From positions 1 through 6,340 of the forward strand of contig CAJMSV010000095.1 of NCBI GenBank assembly GCA_905216175.1: 6,340 nucleotides of DNA, given 5' to 3'. The stretch's first letter is position 1, and every line of letters begins with the position of its first letter. The stretch comes from an uncultured bacterium. GTDB taxonomy: Bacteria; Actinomycetota; Coriobacteriia; Coriobacteriales; Coriobacteriaceae. Shown piece after piece: positions 1-6,186 of the stretch. Position numbers and translations under genes: made by a program. The notes under the pieces were generated by a model. The model was not told where the DNA came from and ran no database searches. It worked only from the letters and a program-made list of their open reading frames with translations.

Positions 1-482
1 AGCGCTGCCTGGGTGTCGTCGTCTTATGCCGCGTGCTTATGGCCCGAGGGATGGCGATCCAGGCTATGCACGATGCCGGGGCGGTCCTCTCCCTGCACTG
101 TACCAAGATGATCGATACCGCAGTGGTAGTCCAAGGCGTTCGCAAGCGTGCCGCTCTCGTGGCCGTGGGCGGGATGGCACACCAGCCCGCGCTGCTTGGA
201 GAGCACAATGAGATAGTCGTCCTCATAGCGAATGTCGAGCGGGATGGCCTCGGGAATCACATCGGTGGGATCGTGCGGCTCGGGCAGGTCGACCGAGATG
301 CGGTCACCGGCGCGTACGGCATACTTTTTTGACAGACAGGTCTCGCCGTTCACGATTACGGCGCCGCCCTCGATCAGATGCGCGCAGGCAGAGCGCGTGG
401 GGCAGCCGTCGTTGGCACCCAGAAAGGCGTCGAGACGCTGGCCTGCGGCATCGTCGGCAACAAGGATATGGATGTCAGCCAT
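1..482 (-). pseudogene. RluA/RluD-family 23S rRNA pseudouridine synthase, interrupted and running off the window edge
   Basis: Enzymes of this family isomerise specific uridines in large-subunit rRNA to pseudouridine. The ATG at 482 opens 152 codons to a TAA at 26-24. Residues about 12-70 form an S4 RNA-binding domain (RLDAFL near the start, LIEGGAVIVNGE, then RAGDRISVDLPEP). The catalytic domain begins at about residue 82 (YEDDYLIVLSK) and reaches RPGIVHSLDRHPSG. The family signature there is HRLD followed by D-T-S/T-G; here the Arg is Ser and the following Asp-Thr is His-Pro, while the catalytic Asp itself remains. The stop falls where a conserved Lys is expected, yet the codons after it (reading DDDTQAA) look like normal family sequence in the same frame. 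A substitution rather than a frameshift therefore broke the gene. The family's usual length is about 300 residues. It overlaps lspA by one base (TAATG), suggesting translational coupling; AAAGGA lies about 10 bases before the ATG. Substrate specificity is unassigned. Confidence 0.8.
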
Positions 483-1081
483 TAGCGCTCATTCCTTTCG
501 CGAATCTTGCGGGCACGCTCCCCACGCTGCTTGGCTTTGCGCTTAGCGCGGGCCTCATCACGGGCGTTAAGCTCGGCAGTCGCATCGACATCGCGGGCCG
601 CAGGGCTCAAGAACATGTAGCCGATGAGGGCAAGCACGACGCCTACGGTGATGCCGATATCGGCCACGTTAAAGACGGGAAAGTCAATGAAGGTGGTAGC
701 AATAAAATCGGTCACGACGCCAAAGGCCAAACGATCGATAGCGTTGCCGATAGCACCGCCCGCAACCATCGCCATGCCCACAACCTCAAGATGGGCGAGC
801 TGGGGTGCACGAACGAGGTACACGGCAATAGCGACAATGACCGCCAGCGCCAGCACGGCAAACGCGATGCCATGCCCCTCGCCCATGCTAAAGGCAGCGC
901 CGATATTGCGGACAAACAGGAAGTCGATCACGCCGGGGATGACGGTCACATGCAGTGCATAGCCCACGGCACGAACCGCAAGCTTGGTCAACTGGTCAAC
1001 AAGCAGCACAACGAGCGCCACCCCGCCAGCAACACCCAACCGCCAACGCAAAGGCGGCGTCACATCCCTAGCACGACCCAA
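482..1081 (-). CDS. lspA: Lipoprotein signal peptidase (signal peptidase II)
   Basis: This inner-membrane aspartyl protease cleaves the signal peptide of diacylglyceryl-modified prolipoproteins before the lipid-modified Cys. The 199 residues contain four hydrophobic segments (about 16-37, 71-90, 98-115 and 140-158). Family motifs appear in order: DQLTK at 29-33, RNIGAAF at 58-64, GGAIGNAIDR at 108-117 and FNVAD at 137-141. The catalytic pair is Asp116 and Asp141 by family alignment. A charged Arg/Lys/Glu-rich tail of about 36 residues (164-199) extends past the last membrane helix and makes the protein longer than the typical 150-170 residues. The start is TTG at 1081, chosen because AGGGG lies 6 bases upstream and no ATG is available before the first helix. 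The stop overlaps the ATG of the downstream pseudouridine synthase gene. A terminator separates it from ileS upstream. Confidence 0.95.
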   Translation of the reverse strand: MGRARDVTPPLRWRLGVAGGVALVVLLVDQLTKLAVRAVGYALHVTVIPGVIDFLFVRNIGAAFSMGEGHGIAFAVLALAVIVAIAVYLVRAPQLAHLEVVGMAMVAGGAIGNAIDRLAFGVVTDFIATTFIDFPVFNVADIGITVGVVLALIGYMFLSPAARDVDATAELNARDEARAKRKAKQRGERARKIRERNER

Positions 1082-1125
1082 ATCAATCCCCTACCCTCAA
1101 AAGCTCAAATAACGTTTCATGCAAT

Positions 1126-1140
1126 TAACCATCTTATATT
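1126..1140 (-). promoter_or_regulatory. Candidate -10 region for the lspA unit
   Basis: On the minus strand TATAAG (1138-1133) matches five of six positions of the -10 consensus and would start transcription about 45 bases before the lspA TTG. No good -35 hexamer is visible 16-18 bases upstream. A promoter somewhere between the ileS terminator and lspA is expected from the layout, but this exact site is weakly supported. Confidence 0.3.
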
Positions 1141-1193
1141 GCCACACGCAGAGCGCATGACATATTCGCTAACGCCAGATAAATAACCAGCAT

Positions 1194-1234
1194 AAAAAGA
1201 AAGCGGCATTCCGAAAAACAGAATGCCGCTTTTA
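1194..1234 (-). terminator. Intrinsic terminator after ileS, possibly bidirectional
   Basis: A perfect 10-bp inverted repeat (1202-1211, AGCGGCATTC, with 1221-1230, GAATGCCGCT) encloses a 9-base loop. On the minus strand it is followed by a T-rich run (complement of 1194-1200), about 70 bases past the ileS stop. A shorter T run on the plus strand at 1230-1233 could let it act in both directions. It separates ileS from lspA. Confidence 0.88.
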
Positions 1235-1302
1235 TTCAGCGGAGCAAATGGGCCGAAGGCACCCAAATTCTCCCTATAACTAAAATGCCGAGTTACCGTG
1301 CC

Positions 1303-4104
1303 TTAAAGGGCATTCGCACACCTCTCGCAGATATGCGCGTGGCCATTGTACTCGCCGACGGTGGTGCGATAGTTCCAGCAACGATCGCAGCACTCGCCCT
1401 CGGCTGCCTCGATGGCAACGGAGAGCTCCTCGCCCTGGGTAAGCTCAACATCGGAAACGATGTAGAACTCGGCCAGATCGACGGCCTTATCACCGGTCAG
1501 CAGCGCGTACATCTCTGCGGGAACGACCGCCTTGACGCGAACCTGCTGGCTCTTTGTGAAAGTGCCGGCAGAACGGGCATCCTCAAGGGCCTTGGTCACG
1601 GCGCTACGGAGTTCGAGCGAAGCCTCGAGCACGCCCTCAAACTCATTGGCCTCATCGACCGTGATGGGCGACTTGTACCAATCGAGCAGCGCGGCGTACT
1701 TCTGGTGATCGACGCAGCCGGCGGGCGCATAGGCCATGGCCTCATCGACCGTGTAGGACAGGATCGGCTGCAGATCGCGCATGAGCATCGAGAAGAGCTC
1801 GGCGAGCACGGTCTGTGCGCTGCGGCGCTCGAGCGAGCCGGGCTTGTCGCAGTACAGACGGTCCTTCAGGGCGTCGAGGTACACGTTGGAAAGCTCGGTC
1901 ACCACGAAGTCGTAGAGCGCACGGTAGGCGCGCGGGAACTCGTAGCTGGCGTAGGCGTCGTCGACCTCGGCCTGGACCTGGGTCAGGCGGGCAACCATGA
2001 GCTTGTCGAGCGGCAGCAAGTCGGCAAAGGCGACGCCGTCGGTCTCGGGCTCAAACTGACCCTCGAGCTCGGAGAGCAAGAAACGCAGCGTGTTGCGGAA
2101 ACGGCGATAGGCATCGGACGTACGAGCGAGAATCTCGTGGTCGATGGAAACGTCGGAGCTGGTGTCGACGGAGGCAACCCACAGGCGGATGATGTCGGCG
2201 CCCATCTCGTCGCAGACCTTGTTGGGGTCGATGACGTTACCGAGCGACTTGGACTTCGTGCGGCTTTGGCCATCGAGGGTGTAGCCCTGCGAAACGACCG
2301 CCTTGTACGGAGCATGGCCGTTGGCACCCACCGAGGTGAGCAGCGAGCTCTGGAACCAACCGCGGTGCTGGTCGGAACCCTCGAGATACACGTCCGCCGG
2401 GTACTCCAGCTCGGGACGGTACTCGCAGACGGCCTTCCAGGAGACGCCGGAATCCCACCACACGTCGAGGATGTCCTTATCGGCCTTGAGGTGATGGCCG
2501 CCGCACTTGGGGCAGACGCAGGCCTCGCCCAGGTAACTCTCGGGAGCGTCGGTGAACCAGGCGTCGGAGCCCTTCTCGTGGAAGAGCTTGATGACGGCGT
2601 CGAGCGTAGCGTCGTTCATGACCTTCTCGCCGCAGTCGGCGCAGGTGTAGCTGGGGATAGGCACGCCCCAGTTGCGCTGACGGCTGATGCACCAGTCGGG
2701 ACGTTGCTCGACCATGGCGCCGATGCGGTTGGCGGCGTGAGCCGGATACCACTTGACGTTCTCGCGAACCTCCTTGCCAGCCTGCTCACGCAAGCCGGTC
2801 TTGTCCATCGAGACGAACCACTGGTCAGTAGCACGGAAGAGCACCGGGTGCTTGCAGCGCCAGCAGTGCGGATAGCTGTGCGTGATCTTCTTCTCGAGGA
2901 CCAGGGTGCCGCGCTCGCGCAGGAACTCAATGATGTGCGGGTTGGCCTCATCGGTATCCATACCGCTGAAGGGACCACCGGTGCCAAACTCCTCGCCGGT
3001 GTAGAACTTGCCGTCGTCATCGACCGGCATGCAAATGTCGGTGATACCCTCCTTGAGGCAGGCGAAGTAGTCGTCGACGCCGTGACCGGGCGAGGTGTGG
3101 ACGATACCGGTACCGTCATCGACACCGACGTAATCGGCCAACAGCGCCACGCCCTCAACACCGTCAAAGATCGGCTGCTTGTAGTGGATGTGGTGGAAGG
3201 TCTCGGCGGGAACCACATAGGGTTTGCCGTCGACCATGACCGGGGTGTACTCCCAGCCAAACTCCTCACAGCACTTGGGAGCCAGGTCCTCGAGCATGAC
3301 CTCGGCACGGCCATCGTGCTCAACGGCGACATAGGCGGCGCCGGGCTTGAGAGAAACGGCCTGGTCGGAGGGGATGGTCCACGGGGTGGTCGTCCAGATG
3401 ATAAAGTCGACCGGGCCGTCGAAGTTCACGAGGCCGGCGGGCTTGGAGGTCATCTCAAAGCGCACGAAGATGGACGGGCTCGTCTCGTCGGAGTACTCGA
3501 TCTCGGCCTCGGCCAGCGCGGTGTGGCAGTGCTTACACCAGTGAACCGGCTTGTGACCGCGATAGATCATGCCCTTGTCGAACATGGCCTTGAAGACCTC
3601 GATGTCGGCGGCGTCGTGCTGGTGATAGAGCGTCAGATAGGGGTTATCCCAGTCGCCGAGCACGCCCAGGCGACGGAAGCCGGCCTTCTGCAGCTCGATG
3701 TTCTCGACAGCGAACTTGTTGCAAAGCTCGCGGATCTTAGCCGTTGAAGTCTGGTTGAACTTCTCGGTGCCGAGCTTCTCCTCGACCTTATGCTCGATCG
3801 GCTGGCCGTGGCAGTCCCAACCGGGGACATAGGGAACCTCATAGCCCTGCATCATCCAGTAACGGTTGATCATGTCCTTGGAGATCTTGTTCATGGCGTG
3901 GCCGATGTGGATCGGGCCGTTGGCGTACGGAGGGCCGTCGTGCAGCACGAACTTCTTGTGACCCTCGTTCTTCTTCAGAACCTGCTCGTAGACCTTGTTG
4001 TCCTGCCAGTCCTTGAGTCGCTTGGGCTCGGACTTGGAAAGACCGGCACGCATGGGAAAACCGGTCTTGGGCAGATTCATCGTCTGCTTGTACTCGTTTG
4101 CCAC
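1303..4104 (-). CDS. ileS: Isoleucyl-tRNA synthetase
   Basis: This cytoplasmic class I aminoacyl-tRNA synthetase charges tRNA-Ile with isoleucine and edits misactivated valine. The protein is 933 residues from a GTG start at 4104, preferred over the ATG at 4149 because AAAGGGG sits 4 bases before it and the family N-terminus (MNLPKTGFPM) follows directly. HIGH is at 66-69 in HDGPPYANGPIHIGH. The editing domain spans roughly 200-400, with WTTTPWT at 237-243, His336 and Asp345 (GTGIVHTSPGHGVDDY). Next come SRQRNWGVPIP at 474-484, a Cys-rich insert (C488, C491, C529, C531, C534), and the anticodon-binding region from about 630. A C-terminal zinc finger is formed by C906, C909, C926 and C929. The KMSKS loop, at 616-620, unusually reads TKSKS: the first Lys is Thr and Met is Lys, while the second Lys is kept. 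Expression is probably controlled by the upstream T-box. An essential housekeeping enzyme, so full inactivation would be surprising. Confidence 0.96.
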   Translation of the reverse strand: MANEYKQTMNLPKTGFPMRAGLSKSEPKRLKDWQDNKVYEQVLKKNEGHKKFVLHDGPPYANGPIHIGHAMNKISKDMINRYWMMQGYEVPYVPGWDCHGQPIEHKVEEKLGTEKFNQTSTAKIRELCNKFAVENIELQKAGFRRLGVLGDWDNPYLTLYHQHDAADIEVFKAMFDKGMIYRGHKPVHWCKHCHTALAEAEIEYSDETSPSIFVRFEMTSKPAGLVNFDGPVDFIIWTTTPWTIPSDQAVSLKPGAAYVAVEHDGRAEVMLEDLAPKCCEEFGWEYTPVMVDGKPYVVPAETFHHIHYKQPIFDGVEGVALLADYVGVDDGTGIVHTSPGHGVDDYFACLKEGITDICMPVDDDGKFYTGEEFGTGGPFSGMDTDEANPHIIEFLRERGTLVLEKKITHSYPHCWRCKHPVLFRATDQWFVSMDKTGLREQAGKEVRENVKWYPAHAANRIGAMVEQRPDWCISRQRNWGVPIPSYTCADCGEKVMNDATLDAVIKLFHEKGSDAWFTDAPESYLGEACVCPKCGGHHLKADKDILDVWWDSGVSWKAVCEYRPELEYPADVYLEGSDQHRGWFQSSLLTSVGANGHAPYKAVVSQGYTLDGQSRTKSKSLGNVIDPNKVCDEMGADIIRLWVASVDTSSDVSIDHEILARTSDAYRRFRNTLRFLLSELEGQFEPETDGVAFADLLPLDKLMVARLTQVQAEVDDAYASYEFPRAYRALYDFVVTELSNVYLDALKDRLYCDKPGSLERRSAQTVLAELFSMLMRDLQPILSYTVDEAMAYAPAGCVDHQKYAALLDWYKSPITVDEANEFEGVLEASLELRSAVTKALEDARSAGTFTKSQQVRVKAVVPAEMYALLTGDKAVDLAEFYIVSDVELTQGEELSVAIEAAEGECCDRCWNYRTTVGEYNGHAHICERCANAL

Positions 4105-4445
4105 GGTACCCCTTTCATGTCGTGGGCGCGCACGCCCGTTGGGCACCAAAAAAGCGCCCGTCCCTACAAGCTGGGACGAAGCGCCACAAAACGGGCAGCC
4201 TGCCCGTAAAAGCTCTTCGTTTAACCACCCAGCTTAGATGCCCTCGCCCGCGTATTCGCGCGCTCGCATCCGTTACTCGGCTGGCCTGTATCGACGGCCA
4301 TCTCGGCGATGTCTACTAAGACGAACCTGCGCGGCACGTCCGTTGGGATCGCAGCTCCGGGGTGATTTTCATCGGTCGCATGCACGGGTTCTCAGCGCTC
4401 CCCGCTCTCTGTAACATGCGGACGGCCGACTACTCGTCCCCATCA
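4105..4445 (-). promoter_or_regulatory. Isoleucine T-box riboswitch leader of ileS
   Basis: T-box leaders bind uncharged tRNA: a specifier codon pairs with the anticodon and a UGGN bulge pairs with the tRNA 3' end, allowing read-through. On the minus strand Stem I has GGGG (4441-4438) paired with CCCC (4362-4359), TCGG (4429-4426) with CCGA (4375-4372), and CGCATG (4420-4415) with CATGCG (4382-4377). The AGTA and GAAA sides of the S-turn are present, as are the distal AGAGAG (4410-4405) and GCTGAGA (from 4396). The specifier is ATC (4366-4364), an Ile codon, followed by A as usual. The 7-base antiterminator bulge is TGGTTAA, so UGGU matches the ACCA end expected for tRNA-Ile. A probable Stem II S-turn (AGTAGA) lies near 4316. 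All elements are in canonical order before ileS. Confidence 0.93.
4148..4235 (-). terminator. T-box antiterminator and competing intrinsic terminator
   Basis: The 5' antiterminator arm (4235-4215) carries AAGCTGGG, the TGGTTAA bulge and ACGAAG. Its 3' partner (4181-4168) reads CTTCGT then CCCAGCTT, giving 8-bp and 6-bp helices around a 7-base bulge. The same 3' arm also forms a terminator: GCGCTTCGTCCC (4184-4173) pairs with GGGACGGGCGC (4164-4154) with one bulged C and two G-U pairs, followed by six T (4153-4148). The two structures are mutually exclusive, indicating transcriptional control. Inside the antiterminator loop is a further perfect 7-bp hairpin (4207-4191). Confidence 0.9.
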
Positions 4446-4460
4446 ACGCTTATGCGGAGT

Positions 4461-4469
4461 ATGCTAGCA
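4461..4469 (-). promoter_or_regulatory. Candidate extended -10 promoter for ileS
   Basis: On the minus strand TGCTAGCAT fits the extended -10 pattern TGnTAnnnT. It would start transcription about 10-15 bases before T-box Stem I (4441), which is the usual arrangement. The -35 position is T-rich (TTTTTC) but a poor match to consensus. Confidence 0.5.
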
Positions 4470-4590
4470 CGTTCCGCGCCGACGAAAAACCCTCAACACT
4501 GGTTTTATACGTTCGAAATTTCTCGCGGCTGTGGACCTTCTCTTGGAGCAAAATACCTGAAAGCACTTTATCGAACGAAAGAAGGTTGCT

Positions 4591-5673
4591 ATGCGCACGA
4601 TTGGAATGAGCGACTACACCGTTGGCGAGGATTGCTTTGACGAGCTGTCCGGCGCGCTGGCCGAGTACGGCGCGAAGAAGGTCGCGATCATCGGTGGCAA
4701 GCGGGCACTGGCCGCAGCACTTCCCGGTATCGAAGCTGCGCTGGCGGGTACCGACGTCGAGATTCTAGAGACGCGCGTCTACGGCACCAACAGTACGCGT
4801 GCCAATATCGCCAAGGTCGTGAACTCCCCTGCCTGCCAGGAAGCTGACGTGCTTATCGCATGCGGCGGCGGCAAGGCGCTCGACACCGTGAAGACCGCAG
4901 CTATCGAGCTCAAGAAGATCGTCTTTACGGTCCCGACGATCTGTTCCAACTGCTCCGCCGCGACCGCCATTGCCGTCGTGTACAACGACGACGGCTCGCT
5001 CGAGGGCTATTCGTACCCCAACCGACCGGCGCACATCTTCATCAACCCCAAGATCATCGCCAAGGCACCGGCAGAGTACTTCTGGGCCGGCGTGGGCGAT
5101 GCCCTGTCCAAACAGCCCGAGGTCGAGTACGCCACGAGCGCCGGCAACCTGGAGCACACCGCCGGTCTTGGCCGGGCGCTCGCCCACACCTGTTCCGAGT
5201 CACTGTTTACCTATGGCGTCCAGGGTCTTGAGGACGTGCGCCAGAACCTGTCGAGCGAGGCCGTCAAGCAGATCGCGCTCGACATCGTGGTCAACACGGG
5301 CTACGTCTCCAACCTGACCAACCAGAACGATTACTACTACAACTCGAGCGTGGCGCACGCGTTCTACAACGCCACCTGCAGCATTCCGCGTGAGGGCACT
5401 TACCTGCACGGCGAGGTCGTGAGCCTGGGCGTGCTCGTGCTGTTAGCCTAAACGGGCGACACCGAGAACCATGCGCGCAACGCCGCCAATAACAAGCAGA
5501 AGCGGCAGCCCGTGACGCTAGAGCAGGTCGGGCTTTCCGAGTCCGATATCCCGGCCCTGTGCGAGTACGCGCACGCCACCAACGAGTGGAAGCAAGGCAA
5601 CCCGGAGCCCTTCACCGACGAGAAGTTCGCCGCCGCCATCAAGGCCGCCAACGCCTACGGCCGCACGCTCTAG
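4591..5673 (+). pseudogene. Iron-containing alcohol dehydrogenase (glycerol dehydrogenase-like), interrupted by an in-frame stop
   Basis: Members of this family are NAD(P)-dependent, metal-using oxidoreductases of small alcohols and polyols; the substrate here cannot be assigned. The ATG at 4591 follows AAAGAAGG with a 5-base gap. The N-terminal Rossmann-like part holds GGGKALDTVK (92-101), the nucleotide-binding signature, and TVPTICSNCSAATA (113-126). The predicted metal ligands are Asp170 (GVGDALSK), His256 (SSVAHAFYNA) and His273 (YLHGEVVSLG), all present. Codon 287 is TAA (5449-5451), leaving a 286-residue product. The same frame then reads on for 73 codons (TGDTEN after the stop; FTDEKFAAAIKAANAYGRTL at the end) to TAG at 5671-5673. 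Total length would be about 360 codons, normal for the family. The lost part belongs to the C-terminal helical domain, so the short product is unlikely to fold normally. Codons just after the stop also look altered. It is divergent from ileS and followed by a strong terminator. Confidence 0.88.
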
Positions 5674-5682
5674 GCCTAACTC

Positions 5683-5725
5683 AAAACCACCACAAAGGGG
5701 ACAGGCACCTTTGTGGTGGTTTTTT
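5683..5725 (+). terminator. Strong intrinsic terminator after the dehydrogenase gene
   Basis: A perfect 16-bp inverted repeat (5683-5698 with 5708-5723) surrounds a 9-base loop (GGACAGGCA), with a T run at 5719-5725. It starts 10 bases after the TAG at 5671-5673. The A run before the stem suggests it could also work on the minus strand. Confidence 0.93.
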
Positions 5726-5744
5726 ATTGCTCCAACATTCAGTT

Positions 5745-5792
5745 CGCACTCGAACCCGATTCTATACGAGAAAGGGTTCGGGTACGTTTTTT
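5745..5792 (+). terminator. Second hairpin with T6 tract
   Basis: ACTCGAACCC (5748-5757) pairs with GGGTTCGGGT (5774-5783) with one T-G pair; beyond a C/A mismatch the GC pairs continue. The loop is 16 bases and six T follow at 5787-5792. There is no gene between it and the terminator ending at 5725, so it may serve an unseen small transcript or be a backup terminator. Confidence 0.6.
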
Positions 5793-5847
5793 GTTTATCG
5801 GTAATTCTGCGTAAGGACTACTCGGAACGGTAAACAGGAACGAACAG

Positions 5848-5889
5848 AGGCAGGGTATCATCGTGGCGATGGTATCCTGCCTTTTGCTT
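5848..5889 (+). terminator. Third hairpin terminator candidate
   Basis: AGGCAGGGTATCAT (5848-5861) pairs with ATGGTATCCTGCCT (5869-5882) over 14 positions, including two G-U pairs, around a 7-base loop (CGTGGCG). TTTT and then GCTTT follow. The G-U positions would weaken the hairpin if it were read from the minus strand, favouring plus-strand function. No gene is visible just upstream. Confidence 0.7.
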
Positions 5890-5922
5890 TGCGGAACCAA
5901 GGTCGCTTTATGCGAACTTGAT

Positions 5923-6086
5923 CGCCACTTATATGGCGCATTGATGGCAATTGCTGCGCACGTGCGTGCCGGGAGCCTGTACACCTCTGGCAAGGCGTAA
6001 CACACTAGACTTTGTTCCAAAGTCCGTGTGCTAAGGGGGCAGGGCCCTTAGAATTCCTGTGGAGTGTGTACGCACGTACGCAGGAA
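5923..6086 (+). other. Chain of inverted repeats, possible structured RNA or leader
   Basis: No gene is convincing here. Several hairpins follow each other closely. CGCCA (5923-5927) pairs with TGGCG (5934-5938). Alternatively GCGC with ATTG (5936-5943) pairs with CAAT (5948-5951) and GCGC (5956-5959). GCCGGG (5968-5973) pairs with TCTGGC (5986-5991). CACAC plus GACTTTG (6001-6014) pairs with CAAAGTC plus GTGTG (6018-6030). CTAAGGG (6031-6037) pairs with CCCTTAG (6045-6051). TTCCTG (6054-6059) pairs with CAGGAA (6081-6086). I cannot assign it to a known RNA family; strand and function are unknown. It lies about 100 bases upstream of the peptidase-like gene and could be its leader, or a remnant of a mobile element. 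Confidence 0.45.
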
Positions 6087-6131
6087 AACAGCAAATTACG
6101 CTATATCAGGGCGTTCTTTCATTGGAGCGTA

Positions 6132-6140
6132 TGGTATACA
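6132..6140 (+). promoter_or_regulatory. Candidate extended -10 promoter for the peptidase-like gene
   Basis: TGGTATACA fits the extended -10 pattern (TGnTATAAT with one mismatch in the hexamer), about 47 bases before the ATG at 6187. The -35 position is a poor match. An alternative AT-rich stretch lies at 6163-6172. Confidence 0.35.
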
Positions 6141-6186
6141 CGGCTTAGTTCAACAAATACGAATTTATATATAAAGGAGAATATAG

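Noticed and set aside
329..1186. A 285-codon plus-strand frame opposite lspA and the pseudouridine synthase gene
   Set aside because: Shadow of the minus-strand genes; the start of the translation is Arg/Ser-rich and later parts lack any domain.
1285..3747. An 820-codon open frame on the plus strand antisense to ileS
   Set aside because: It lies entirely opposite a well-supported ileS, its translation is a low-complexity Val/Leu/Gly/Asp/Glu-rich pattern typical of antisense frames in GC-rich genes, and no protein family is recognisable.
3802..3804. Gln101 in the IleS motif CHGQPIE, where many bacteria have Leu, as another damaging change
   Set aside because: I recall GQPIE in Coriobacteria-type IleS proteins, so it is probably a lineage feature.
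4105..4149. ATG at 4149 as the ileS start, giving 15 extra residues
   Set aside because: It would place the T-box-proximal leader in the coding region; the GTG at 4104 has AAAGGGG directly upstream and gives the standard family N-terminus.
24..5451. Stop codon reassignment or recoding of TAA to explain both interrupted genes
   Set aside because: The two TAA codons replace different expected residues (Lys and Tyr), and ileS itself ends at a normal TAA, so a single recoding rule does not fit.
5957..5966. Perfect palindrome CGCACGTGCG as a regulator or recombination site
   Set aside because: A single 10-base palindrome with no partner copy nearby; chance or part of the hairpin cluster is enough to explain it.
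5739..6020. A 93-codon minus-strand frame across the hairpins
   Set aside because: No recognisable domain, covers terminator-like hairpins, and has no convincing ribosome binding site.
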